Source of the DNA: Bettongia penicillata ogilbyi
Lineage: Eukaryota; Chordata; Mammalia; Diprotodontia; Potoroidae
Length of the DNA stretch: 64,000 nt
Assembly (NCBI GenBank): GCA_023548195.1
Contig: JAJHZJ010000419.1
Span: forward strand, 1,169,773-1,233,772
Direction of reading: 5' to 3'
Each line of letters begins with the position of its first letter. The first letter of the stretch is position 1. A model generated the notes under the pieces. The model ran no database searches. It saw nothing but the letters and a program-made list of their open reading frames with translations, and was not told the origin of the DNA. Shown here piece by piece: positions 53,945 through 64,000 of this stretch. The translations under genes and the position numbers were made by a program.

Positions 53945-54060
53945 CTGCTATATTATATAGAGAATGAATAGGTCTTGGAGTCAAGAATGTCTGGTTCAAG
54001 TCTGGTCTCTGAAACACAGTTGAGAAATTACTTATCCCCTTATTCTTTGCCTAGGCAAAT
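53945..54060 (+). mobile_element. SINE fragment (head/CORE)
   Basis: GAATAGGTCTTGGAGTCAAG, CTGGTTCAAGTCTGGTCTCT. Confidence 0.6.
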
Positions 54061-54079
54061 CTCAAATCCCATGAATTGT

Positions 54080-54185
54080 GATGAATCAACAAGCATTCAT
54101 TAAGCTCTCTCCCTGTGCCAGACACTTTGTTATGCATTGGGGATGCAAATTAGACTGGACGAGATTGAAAGAATAAACAGAAAAG
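54080..54185 (-). mobile_element. L2 3' end
   Basis: ATCAACAAGCATTCATTAAG, TGTGCCAGACACTTTGTTAT. Confidence 0.7.
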
Positions 54186-55689
54186 CAAAGTTCTAAAAAG
54201 TAGCACAGTACTGCAGTGTAATTTGTGCAAAGCTGATGAGATTTTTCCAGTTTTCCCATACCACTAAAGACAACAGTATACTGTCATGAACTTTTTTTCC
54301 CATTACTTCCTATGCAAAACATATGCATTTGTCTATGTATGATTGCAAATTAACTTTTACCAATGTACAATAAATACCTCTTGAAGAATATATCTTATAT
54401 TCCTATAGGGTTTGAAATTAGTTTTGGTCTTGAGGAAAGCCTTTTTTTTCACATTATAGTGATTGATGAGTGATTACCAAGCTTGCCATCCTTTTGGGAC
54501 ATATTACCTGTCCCTCAAGATGATGATAAATCTCTACCCCCTTTGCGTTTCAGGAAGAAAATGTTGTTAATAAAGGTTTGAGGTAACGTGATCACCTTTC
54601 ACGGCGCATCTGAGCAATTATGAAGAGCCACTTTTGTCACCTTGACATTTCATACCTAGGTTTCTTTCATCTAGAATAGTCAATAATCTAATAAGTAATG
54701 TACTTATAAAGAGCTGAAAATTTATATACATATATACACGAGCACATATACAAATATATGTACATATATAGTTGGTTTAAAACAAGTGGAGAATGTATTG
54801 CTCAAATATCTATTATAAAAATGCTCCAACAACCAAATTGGAACATAATTTAATTGGGAAACTGATTTAGAATGAAGTCTTCGATCACTTATAGTTATTA
54901 TATCGTAAGTATACTTACAAAGAATACTATATGCCCTTAAGGAACGTCTGCCATCCCTCACTCCTAAGAGGTAAATGGATGGCAAGGAAAGCCAAAATTA
55001 GCCATCACCTTAACCAGGAACATATTTGTCCAAAAAACATTTTGTTACATCTAATATAGAGACAGTGGCTGAGATTTTTATTGACTTGAAAAGGTGTCAC
55101 TTTTCCCTAACAAAGACACCAGAACCCACAATTAGTTCTTCCAAATATAGCCCATGGGTTACCAGGGAGCTCTGTGTGTATGTAAGCAATGATGATGATA
55201 ACCAGTGGGGGAGATAGTTAGGAATCCTACCTGGGAATACTTATCAAGAAGGTTTCTGACATTTAGGGGTTTAGAACCAGGATAACAAGGCTGACAGGAG
55301 AGCAGATCATGCACTATAGAGTATTTACTCAGCATGTGATCACACGCTTGAGCAAAGGAGGGAGAAGCAAAGGACTTCGAATTTTAGCTAAAGTTTAGAA
55401 AGAAAAGTGGGCCAAAGAACTATACTTGCTGACAAAAAAAAAAAAAAAGAACTTGATGATAAGACTCTAGCTAAGGTTCTGCTTAAAGAGATCTGCTTGA
55501 AGATCCAAAGGCTTTTACATAAACAAAAGTTCCAAATATTATTCCACACTTGGGACCACCCAGGCTAATGGAAACACTGACAATATGCCTTCTTCCAGGA
55601 AGGTGGAATTTCCACAACTTTGGTGCCATTTAACAAGCAGAGAAATTTTGGTCAGGAATTGGAAGGAATAGAATCAAATACTTGTACTT
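54186..55689. other. Unassigned repeat-poor stretch
   Basis: No gene. TATA/CATA-rich at 54720-54770, A15 at 55434-55448. 54580-54680 (TGATCACCTTTCACGGCGCA) is unusual here for carrying CpGs. Confidence 0.45.
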
Positions 55690-56108
55690 TAGTAATCATA
55701 GTTGAGATTTATAAAGTTATCTTATAACTTTATATAATTTATAAATTTTTATAACATTTATAAATTTATAAAGGTTTGCAAATGTTTTCATGTTATCTCA
55801 CTTGATCCTTACAACAATTCTGTGAGGTGGATGCTATTATTAAAACCATTTTACAAATGAGGAAACTGAGGCTGGGAAAAGTTAAGATATTAAAAGTAGT
55901 TCAGTTGTTCAGTCACGTCCCACTCTCTTGTCCTCCACTATCACTCAAAGTCTCTCCAAGTTCATGTTTATTTTTTCTCATAATCCTGTCTATCCACCTC
56001 ATTTGTTATTTGACTAGAGTCATATAGCTACTTACTATCTGAGGCAGAATTTGAAATAAGCTCTTCTTAATTCCATATCTAACACTATCCATGAGGCCAT
56101 CTAGAAGC
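55690..56108 (-). mobile_element. T3 SINE split by a ~120 bp insertion
   Basis: TATAAAGGTTTGCAAATGTT tail, GAGGAAACTGAGGCTGGGAA CORE, foreign sequence 55888-56010 (GTTCAGTTGTTCAGTCACGT start), then ACTAGAGTCATATAGCTACT and the head. Confidence 0.7.
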
Positions 56109-56461
56109 CTCTGTAGGAATATAGTTATCAAATGTAGAAATGAAGGAAGAAAAAAAACATTTTCTTGACTTTTTAAGACCACATGGGGTTGGGGAAAGTT
56201 TGTGTCACAAAGGATCTTTGTTCAAGCAAAATAAAAACTCTAGAGAAACATTAACTGACTAAAAGGAACATGTTTGTGCTATCTCTGAAATACTGTTCAT
56301 GATTTTGCAGCTCTTGGATAGGATCATCATTCTTCTTGCAAGAAGAATAGTGATATGTAAACACACAAATACATATATACACTGACATACACACTAACAC
56401 AAGACACAATAAAAGTGTCTAATGGTCTCTAAATCTCCCAACATAGAATTAAACCTTGCCT
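56109..56461. other. Unassigned stretch
   Basis: ACAC/ATAC words at 56360-56405; otherwise nothing. Confidence 0.5.
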
Positions 56462-56695
56462 ATAAGGGAGTAAGGAGCTAGGACTGAAGTCAGGAAGTTC
56501 AAATCAGACTTCAGAATCTTACTAACTGAGTGAAACCTGGCAAGTCACTTAACTTTGTTTTCCTTACTTTCCTCATCTGTAAAATGAACTGGCGAAGAAA
56601 ATGGCAAACTACTCCAGTATCTTTGGTGCCAAAATCCCAAAAAGGGATCACAAAGAGTTGGACAGGACTGAAAATGACTAAACATAGTGGAGTGA
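56462..56695 (+). mobile_element. T2 SINE
   Basis: CATCTGTAAAATGAACTGGC, CTACTCCAGTATCTTTGGTG, GATCACAAAGAGTTGGACAG, GACTGAAAATGACTAAACAT. Confidence 0.85.
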
Positions 56696-58107
56696 ATCAG
56701 ATATGGGAAATAATACATCCACAGCAGTAGTAGTGAATGTGAACTTTCCAACTGTGGTCCCAATGCTATATTTTCATAATACACAGGTACAGAGATGTTC
56801 ACTAAGTCACTGTAGTGCTGTTATTAAATGTACATAGCATATATTTCCCTAGATTCCTCCAATATTGCAGATCGAAAGGTCATGGTAGTCCCTTGGATAT
56901 ATACTGATGGAATGCAACCACTTTATATGCAAAAGCAAAACTAGATAGGAAAGAAAATTGGGGGGGGGAACCTCACAAATTTTTAAAGGAGAGCAAGTCA
57001 AAAATATCTTTTTTATAAAGTCAGTCTTCATATTTATTCTCATGAAATTATGCATGCTATTAGCTATTAAACTCTACACCAAGTAGAAACTGCTGTACTT
57101 TTTTCTTTCAATAAGAATTTAAGCATGATTCTATCAGTCACAGTACAAAGGGAAGCCTGTTATTATATTCTACTAGGATTTAAAAAAAAAAATCTAAGCC
57201 TTTTATGAAAGTATTAGGGATTTTCTTTAGTCACTCTAAAAAATGTGGTAACTTAGTATTCTAAGGACCACATAAGTGAATGATATTGGCATTATCCTAC
57301 ATTCTTAACTAAAATGGTATAGGCAAGACATTCTGAGAACATAAAATGCTGATTATGATCTCTTGTATCATGCTATTTTAATTTCCAAACTAAATTTTAC
57401 TAGCTTTTATACTGAGTTAGATGCATATCATCTCTGTCCTCTAATTTCACAGCTTAGCATACAACACAAAATGAAATTCTCCAGGATTACAGAGTACATA
57501 ATATAGGTTTTCGTCTAAATTAGAAATGTTTTCCTCTTCTCTCTGATTCAAAAGTCCACTACCTATTTGGAAAACATTTGAGGAGCTAGCTGCATTCATT
57601 GTTCATGATGGGGCACCAACCTATTTAAGCAATTTGATTATAATATTAGAGGCACTGAATTATTTAAAACAAATACAAATACAAAGGAACTATCCCAAGA
57701 CAACACAAGCAAAGTTGGGACAATATGGAGGCAATTTATGATTTTTAGGAAGAATCTCTTCTTTAACATCTTTTTAACATTTTAGTAAACTCCAGGAAGT
57801 ACTTCTTTCCTTATATTGTTGAAACTGCTCAAATACTATGACTCCACTTATGGGTACCCCTTTCATGCTCTACACCAGACTCAGTTTACTTCCTCTGAAT
57901 TCCAAGACTTACTATGAGTTCCTGTAGATCCTCTATCAATTATTACCTTCATTCTGAAACACATTGAACCTACTCTCCGAGTCAATCCAATCATGTTCCA
58001 AACTCTTGTTTCACCAAACATCATGTGGAAATAATGTCATCAAAAACAAAAACTTTGTTTTTCCAGCATGCTAACACAAAACTTTGAACTCCACGGTTTG
58101 TCATCGT
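56696..58107. other. Unassigned repeat-poor stretch
   Basis: G10 at 56958; otherwise plain AT-rich sequence. 57570-58100 might be old L2 5' of the next element, unproven. Confidence 0.45.
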
Positions 58108-58400
58108 GAATTCCTAGCTTCATTCAAAATTCAAGATTTACCTGCTATGTGGAGCCTTTCCTGATCTCCTTAGATACTAGTAGCCCTCTTTCCAAACTAG
58201 TTTGCTCGTATTTTATAAATATTTTCAATTATTAAAATATATATATATTTACTTTCTCCCCTATTAAAATACAATTCCTTGAGACCAGATAATGCTTTGT
58301 CTTTCCATTCACACCCAAGCATTGTGTCTAGTACACAGTAGGCATCTAATAAATGCATCTTGGTTGACTGATTCATGGTAGTCACCAAATAAATATTTGT
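58108..58400 (+). mobile_element. L2 3' region
   Basis: GTGGAGCCTTTCCTGATCTC (58150), CAATTCCTTGAGACCAGATA (58272), GTGTCTAGTACACAGTAGGC (58324), ATCTAATAAATGCATCTTGG (58345), then a second TAAATATTTGTTGAATTGG. Confidence 0.75.
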
Positions 58401-58407
58401 TGAATTG

Positions 58408-58553
58408 GCTACTGGACCCAGATGGCTCTGGAGGACAAAGTGAGGCTGGTGACTTTGCACAGCCCTCCCTCACTTAAATCCAATTGCTCGCATATCACAC
58501 ATCATCTCCCTGATGTCATAGTCCTCTTCAAGGAGGAAGGACAAAACAACAGT
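58408..58553 (+). mobile_element. R SINE, near-complete 3' half
   Basis: ACTGGACCCAGATGGCTCTG, GTGAGGCTGGTGACTTTGCA, CATCTCCCTGATGTCATAGT, GAAGGACAAAACAACAG. It is the best-kept R copy. Confidence 0.85.
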
Positions 58554-59061
58554 TCGTTGATCTAAATTGAACTCAAACAGGTTTAGATCTTATTTTCTAC
58601 ATATCATCATTTATTTTCCCCATTCTGCTATTATTTTATTTTAAATTTTAAAATGCAAAGATCTTTTAAAAATAATTAAATAGAAAGAGAAGACATTGTC
58701 AATATATCTCCCAATTATAAGTTGGTCCAGGTACACTTTCCATATTGCTTTATAAACTGAGCTGTACATGTTGTAGATCAAGACTGAAAGATTGCTGCAC
58801 TCATGATCTATAGAAGTTAGCCAATGACTGTGGTGGTTTTTGTTTTCGCTTTTAATAACTTCATACTGAGTTATAGAGAAGGGGGAAAATGGGGAAAAAA
58901 GAGAAATTTACATGATAACTTTATTGTATATTTAAAAGGGATAGTAAGTTGTACACAATAAATTTGCAGTTTCATGTGCATCTTTTTTATTGTAATGTGT
59001 TAGAGAAATGCTTGTTTTATTCTATAAACTAAAAATAAAAGAAATGTGAAGAAAAAAAACA
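58554..59061. other. Unassigned AT-rich stretch
   Basis: Nothing recognised. Confidence 0.5.
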
Positions 59062-59270
59062 GTCGGAGAGTTAGCATCAGAAGACCTTCCTCCAAGTAAT
59101 CATGCTGGCAGCTTAGACAAGTTCCTGAGTCTCCCTGAACCTCTTGTTTTTAGGGGTGCTATCACCTACCCTACACCCCTCACAAGGTTGTTGGGTGGAT
59201 CACTAAAATCATGTATGGGCTTTGTAACTAAGCAGCTCTGTGTAAACGTGAGATTATTACTAAACAACAT
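59062..59270 (+). mobile_element. T3 (MIR-like) SINE
   Basis: GACAAGTTCCTGAGTCTCCC, CACAAGGTTGTTGGGTGGAT, GTGTAAACGTGAGATTATTA. Confidence 0.65.
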
Positions 59271-59756
59271 TACTATTTAACTTGAGCTACTTACTGATCC
59301 CTAAACCTAGTACCTGTGGAAAACATTTCAATCTAACGTTGATTACAAACACGTTGCAACAGAATAATAATATATATTTGCTGAAGAATGTTTAAAAGAA
59401 TTTAGGATCCCATTCCAATATTTAAGCCTTCTTCTATAAAGGCAGTAAATCTACTTCTCTAGGGAAATTAAAGCTCTTGAAAGCCTTTCAGAATGTATAG
59501 TTATAGGGATAACATTAATACTGTATCTCCATGCATGGGGACAAAACAGATCCAGGGTAACTTTTGGTCAGTGGAGTTCCCAATAACAGAGGGATGGATC
59601 CTAGATCTAGAATGGACTTTGCATGCCATCTAAATGAACCCTTTTATTTTGAAGAAGAAGAAATCAGTGATATTTCTGGATATTTGTCAACAAAAAATGT
59701 ACTATGGTGAAAACTACAATAAAAACCATGTTTATTCCAACATATCTTGCTACTGA
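59271..59756. other. Mostly unassigned stretch
   Basis: A minus-strand T1 tail remnant near 59585-59660 (CATGCCATCTAAATGAACCC). Confidence 0.45.
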
Positions 59757-59880
59757 GAGGTAGCATGGCAAAGCAGATAGAGGGCTTGATCTGGCTCAGG
59801 AATACTGGGTTCAAATCCTTTTCCCACATTTATTGTCTGACCCTTGATAAGTCATTAAATCCCTATTTGCCTCAGAAAAC
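59757..59880 (+). mobile_element. SINE fragment (head/CORE)
   Basis: GAGGTAGCATGGCAAAGCAG, TACTGGGTTCAAATCCTTTT, ATTTGCCTCAGAAAAC. Confidence 0.7.
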
Positions 59881-60217
59881 AGTGAGAATGCTCACGGTTT
59901 GACACACTGGTCAAATTTCAGACCCTTTGTGAATATGTTCACACAATATTTCACCCTAAGTCTCCCCAGTTCCCTTTTTTTTTTTTCATCAAAATTTCCT
60001 GTTAGGGTTTATGAAAATAAACCAAATGACTTTGGCTCAAAGGGTGCATGGAAAGTTTGGTGGAGTCACTGTATAGACGAAATTAAGATCTCTCACTTAT
60101 TTTCATATCTAGACATAAGCTGAATCTCAATTATTTTTGTGAAGTTGTTATGTATAGGACATGGTGAGTAAGCTTTCATTTTTGTTTATTTTCATTCAAT
60201 TCATACAAAGTGATAAG
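59881..60217. other. Unassigned stretch
   Basis: Nothing recognised. Confidence 0.5.
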
Positions 60218-60472
60218 TTGTTATTGTTGTCAGTTGATTCAATCTTGTCTGACTCTTTGTGACCCCATTTGGGTTTTTCTTGGCAAAGATATTAGAGTGG
60301 TTTGCCATTTCCTTCTCTAGCTCATTTTACCAATAAGGAAACTGAGGCATACAGGATTAAATGACTTGCCCAGGGTCACATAGCTAGTAAATGTTTAAAA
60401 GTAGGTTTGAACTTATATCTTCCTGACTTTAAGCCTGACACTCTATCCTCTGTGCCACTTAGCTATGCAGAA
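60218..60472 (-). mobile_element. T2 SINE, near full length
   Basis: TTGTTATTGTTGTCAGTTGA, CTTTGTGACCCCATTTGGGT, CAGGGTCACATAGCTAGTAA, CCTCTGTGCCACTTAGCTAT. Confidence 0.9.
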
Positions 60473-60511
60473 TGGTAAATAGCATAATGCAGTAGTACGG
60501 ACAACATATTA

Positions 60512-60718
60512 TAGGTGAAGGTGGATAGAATGGATAGGGCACTGGACTTAGAGTCAAGAAGACCTGGATTTCAAATCCCACCTGAGACACCAGGTATATA
60601 ACCCTGAGGAAGTCACTTACCGTCACTATGTCTCAGTTCCTCATTTGTAAAATAAAATAGTTAGCCTTAATGACCTCTAGTGTGTCTTCCAGCTCTAAAT
60701 CTGTGATCCTATGATGGC
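60512..60718 (+). mobile_element. T1 SINE, near full length
   Basis: GGATAGGGCACTGGACTTAG, CCTCATTTGTAAAATAAAAT, GTGTGTCTTCCAGCTCTAAA, GTGATCCTATGATG. Confidence 0.85.
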
Positions 60719-60719
60719 A

Positions 60720-60872
60720 AGTGACCTAAGACCTGGGTTTATATCTTTTCCTTAACACTTACTAGCTGTATAGCTATGGGCAAATCATTGCCCCTCTGCA
60801 ATCATAAGTTTCTTCTTCTGAAAAATGAAAATAATAACAGTAATTATGGGGCCCACCTCACAAGGTCCATCA
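60720..60872 (+). mobile_element. T3 SINE, 5'- and 3'-shortened
   Basis: TTACTAGCTGTATAGCTATG, CTGAAAAATGAAAATAATAA, CCCACCTCACAAGG. Confidence 0.7.
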
Positions 60873-61601
60873 GAACCATAGCTAATTTTTGTGCCTGGGG
60901 AAATTCCCCAAATAACATAAAGAAGAAATGGCATGAAATACTGCTTCTTTGAGGACAGATGACACCATCTCCTACGTGTATGTGTGTGGAGGGTTATGCA
61001 GCTAAGCATGTGTGGCAGCCACATGGAATGGGGCATGGAGGTGGGAATGCAATTAACACCGTAGGGTAAAGTCCCAGTGGCTCTGTTCTAGTTATAGTTC
61101 TAGACTTTATATGAAAGCATAAATAGGTAAATTTTGAATTACTACAGAAATTGTTATTTAATATTAGTAGTAAGTAGCATGAATACCATTATTATTGTAA
61201 TTCTGGGGGAAAGAAAGTAGTGGCTACATTAAATTGGGGGATAGGAGATAGAGAAGAAGCTACTACACCAGAGTAGTTTCTTTGGGTGCTGATTTTGTGT
61301 CATGTTCTCCTTCTCTCAAATACTAATGTCTTATATAAATGTTATTGCAAGACTTACTTTCCTTGATGTTTTCATTGATTTTCTATTTCCTCTTTGAAGC
61401 ACCTGACTTACTTTACTTGCTGATGTTTTCATTGATTTTTCTATTTCTTTTTGTAAGAAGGATGTGAATACTCTAAATAGAGAGACCATCACTATATAGA
61501 TAAAATGAAGTTCTAAAATGTATCATTTTCTTGTATATTTAATTGATTAATGTTGCAGGGAGGAGATGGTCTTAATTGTATTAATCTTCTTACTTCACCC
61601 A
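60873..61601. other. Mostly unassigned stretch
   Basis: Holds GGGGAAATTCCCC (60897-60909) and a 54 bp tandem duplication (61351-61458). Confidence 0.5.
61351..61458 (+). repeat. 54 bp tandem duplication
   Basis: Both units open GACTTACTTT and share GATGTTTTCATTGATTTT and CTATTTC; they differ at a handful of positions. Confidence 0.85.
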
Positions 61602-61825
61602 ATAAAGGATAGAGTACAGGGCCTGGAATCAGGTAGGACAGAGTTCAAATCCTGCCTCCAACTATTTCTAGCTTGGTGACCCTGGAAAAAGTCTTTTTCC
61701 ACTTAAATTTCCTCATATTTACAATGGTGATTATAATCCCAACTGTTTGGAGGTTTTGTGAGGAGCAAAGAAAATAATATATCTAAACCCCATACTGAGT
61801 TTTAAAATGCAAGCTGTGTGTAAAC
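61602..61825 (+). mobile_element. T3 (MIR-like) SINE, near full length
   Basis: GAGTACAGGGCCTGGAATCA, GAGTTCAAATCCTGCCTCCA, GAGGTTTTGTGAGGAGCAAA, TTTTAAAATGCAAGCTGTGT. Confidence 0.8.
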
Positions 61826-61827
61826 AA

Positions 61828-62590
61828 GACACAGAGAGAATCAAGAAGGGGTAGTCTCAGAGGGAAGGCATTAAGATACAAGGCAGACAGGAAAAGGCTT
61901 CCTGCAGAAAGTGGGATTTGAGCTAAGACTTAAAGGAAGCAAGGAGGCAGAGATGACAAAGGAGAGTGTTCCAAGCATGGCACAAAGCCAGTAGCAATAC
62001 TCAAAGTAGGGAAGTTGGAATATCGCGTATAAGAAACAGCAAGGGGACTGGTGTCACTGGATTGCAAAATACTTAGAGGGAAGTAAGGTATAAGAAGCCT
62101 GGGAATGGTGGGGAAAAGCACTGCTAGGCTTTTAAAGCCAAATAAAAAGTTTTATAATTGATCCTGGAGGCAATAGAGATATTTCAGTTTATTGACTAGA
62201 GGAGAGGCATGCTTTAGAGGAAGATCATTTTGACAGCTGAGTAAAGGAAGGATTGGAGTGGGGAGAGAGTATAGGCAGGAAGTCCAACTGTTGTCTAGTC
62301 TTGCACCATAGTAGTGGCAGCATCAGAGGAAAGATGGAGATTTTAAGAGACAATACAAAGGCAAAAATGACCACTTGTCAAGTGATTAGATATAAGGCGT
62401 GAGAGTAAGCAGTAGAGGATGGCACAGAGTGGGAGTCTGGGTGCCTGGGAGGATGTTAGTATTCTCAATTGTAATAGGACATTGGGAAGAGGAGAGAGTT
62501 GGGGTGCAGAGAGAGGGAAGAGAATGATTTGAGTTTGAGATATTTGAGTTTTCAACATCTATGGGACCAACAGATTGGAATGGGGACCAG
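61828..62590 (-). mobile_element. L2 LINE relic, late to mid ORF2
   Basis: The minus-strand frame 62121-61930 reads PYFPLSILQSSDTSPLAVSY, the L2 ORF2 C-terminal block. The plus strand then follows antisense ORF2 order: TTGATCCTGGAGGCAATAGA (62158), AAAGGAAGGATTGGAGTGGG (62243), CATAGTAGTGGCAGCATCAG (62306), TTGAGTTTTCAACATCTATG (62545). Confidence 0.85.
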
Positions 62591-62947
62591 GTAGTTGGGA
62601 ATTTGAGGCTGGGTTCTCTGGTTACAAAGTCAGTGCTATTTCCAAAGGAATTGTGAGAATGAAATCTATTGAGCCCACTTTTTCTTCTGCAGGATAAGGA
62701 ACTGATAAGCTATATACCCACAGAACAATTCCTTTGTTATCTCTCCATAGGTTTAGGAGAAGTGAAGAAGATTCCTATGACTCTTCTAGTCAAAAAGACT
62801 CTATAGGGTCCATTAATACCTGTGTGATACCAGTGGCCCAGTCTTAAACACCACATTCAGAGAATGTAATAGGAGAAGCTATATTTCAAATCCAAACAAT
62901 ACCTTTTGTTCCCCCATAGTGATCACTTGTGTGTTCCCAAAAAGAAG
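62591..62947. other. Unassigned stretch
   Basis: CTTTTTCTTCTGCAG at about 62678-62692 looks like a splice acceptor. A 36-codon open stretch follows but ends in a stop, with no donor and no recognisable protein. Confidence 0.45.
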
Positions 62948-63118
62948 TTCATAGGATCATAGCTTTAGAAATCCAACTCATTTTACAGATAAGAAAACTA
63001 AAAATGAGAGTTTAAAAGACTTTCCCAGGGTCACATAATTAATAACTACATGAATCAGGATTTGAACCTAGGTTCTCATGACTCCAAGTAAAAGGACCTA
63101 TTCACTACACCATAAAAT
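62948..63118 (-). mobile_element. T1 SINE
   Basis: AGGATCATAGCTTTAGAAAT, CTTTCCCAGGGTCACATAAT, GATTTGAACCTAGGTTCTCA. Confidence 0.8.
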
Positions 63119-63508
63119 TTGCTTAAAAGCCAATCAGGATAAGTAAACAAGTTAAATTACCAAAGTCCCTAAGAATATTGTCATATTTTCTATCTAATGA
63201 CATTCAATTCCTACCACAAAAATAGTATTCCCTTTTGAGGTGACCCTGGTTTCTCAAGGGCTACACCAACAAAGAGCTACCTCTGGAAAGTCTCACCACT
63301 CTAGAAAGACTTTGAGTATGATTTGAGACCAAATAATGAGTAAGACTGGCCAAAGCAATTCATGTAGTGCAGCTGGCTTGTCCCTGACAGAATTAGGTAT
63401 TTTGATGTATGTGAGATAATCTTTCTCATATAGATTGACTACACAGATTCATAAATAACTTTCCATTAGTATCACAGCACTGAAAATTTCCAATGTTCTC
63501 TTACCACC
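63119..63508. other. Unassigned stretch
   Basis: Nothing recognised. Confidence 0.5.
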
Positions 63509-63509
63509 A

Positions 63510-63677
63510 GAACATTAAATGGTCTTAAAGGTCATCCAGTCCGAGGCCCTAATATAGATTTTAAAACTGAGGCCAGGAGAGAAGTGACTTCAATACAGTT
63601 GCATAGATATCTAGTCCTGGAGGTGGCCTGGAAGTCTAGTAACCTGACTCCAAAGTCTTTTTCCTCTATGCCAAGTT
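63510..63677 (-). mobile_element. T1 SINE
   Basis: TCTTAAAGGTCATCCAGTCC, AAACTGAGGCCAGGAGAGAA, CTTTTTCCTCTATGCCAAG. Confidence 0.75.
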
Positions 63678-64000
63678 AATCCCCAAAAGTGGCTTACTCC
63701 AGGTAAACTTCAGGTCTTTTTTTTTTCTACAATGGGAGATGCTGATTGAGTTGAACTAGATTCTTTACTGCCAGTATCTCAAAGATGCGTAATGTGAGAT
63801 AGGATAAGCCATCAGAAAATGGGCTGCTTTTATTTACAACTTAAAGCCCTGCTTTTCCATTCACTATAAATTCAGAAAAATCCTTTTAAGAATCCACAGG
63901 AAGCAAATTAGACTGATGGGATGGGGTGATACAATACAGGGGCGATATGATTGTGTGTTAATGTATTTTTCAGGTTAAATAATTTTGACAAGTCAAGCAT
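63678..64000. other. Unassigned stretch to the window end
   Basis: Nothing recognised. Confidence 0.5.

Noticed and set aside
62678..62815. Pyrimidine run plus CAG followed by a 36-codon open stretch, resembling a 3' exon
   Set aside because: Ends in a stop without a donor or poly(A) signal, and encodes nothing recognisable. Such acceptors are common by chance.

Overview
This looks like vertebrate nuclear DNA, most probably from a marsupial. It is AT-rich and CpG-poor and has many microsatellites. Roughly half of it is old interspersed repeat of kinds familiar from opossum and other metatherian genomes: tRNA-derived CORE-SINEs with several different 3' tails, LINE-2 (L2), CR1/L3, an RTE-like LINE, L1 and hAT-like DNA transposons. 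I cannot fix the species. I found no protein-coding gene, exon or structural RNA gene that I can support. The longest reading frames are translations of microsatellites or run antisense through repeats. All identifications are from reading by eye; boundaries are good to about 20 bp at best, and family names are class-level.

SINE labels used below. T1 is a tRNA/CORE head with a CR1/L3-like tail (GACCTCTAAGGTCCCTTCC type). T2 ends in a tail of the TTTGCCAAGAAAACCCC / AAATGGGGTCAC / ACAACAAC type. T3 is MIR-like, with a tail of the CTTTGCAAACCTTAAAG type. T4 has a tail of the CTATAAATTGCAGAGAAGG / GCATTGGTAGAGGGAG type. R is a separate SINE ending GTCCTCTTC..GAAGGACAAACAAC, sharing its end with the RTE-like LINE at 49580-50245.

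Layout. 1-8 kb: an L2 reverse-transcriptase relic, GA tracts with a duplicated flank, several SINEs and a CR1/L3 relic broken by L1 pieces (6855-8065). 8-13 kb: mostly unrecognised DNA with a few SINEs. 13-20 kb: minus-strand L2 ORF2 remains, interrupted by an LTR-like block (14300-14770). 21-24 kb: repeat-poor islands. 24-38 kb: dense nested SINE, L2 and L1, a 200 bp polypurine microsatellite (35255-35458), a hAT-like element (35675-35917) and a CR1/L3 relic split by an L2 (36180-38450). 38.5-40.6 kb: the longest repeat-free island. 41-48 kb: a compound AT/GT/AT repeat, a minus-strand CR1 with a nested SINE, and a 1.1 kb L2. 48-52 kb: another repeat-poor island and the RTE-like relic. 52.9-53.8 kb: a pair of 152 bp inverted arms about 85% identical, 600 bp apart. 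54-64 kb: long unrecognised stretches between SINEs and a final L2.

No genes work together here. The biology on view is retrotransposon layering and possible distal regulatory DNA in what looks like a gene desert or a large intron.
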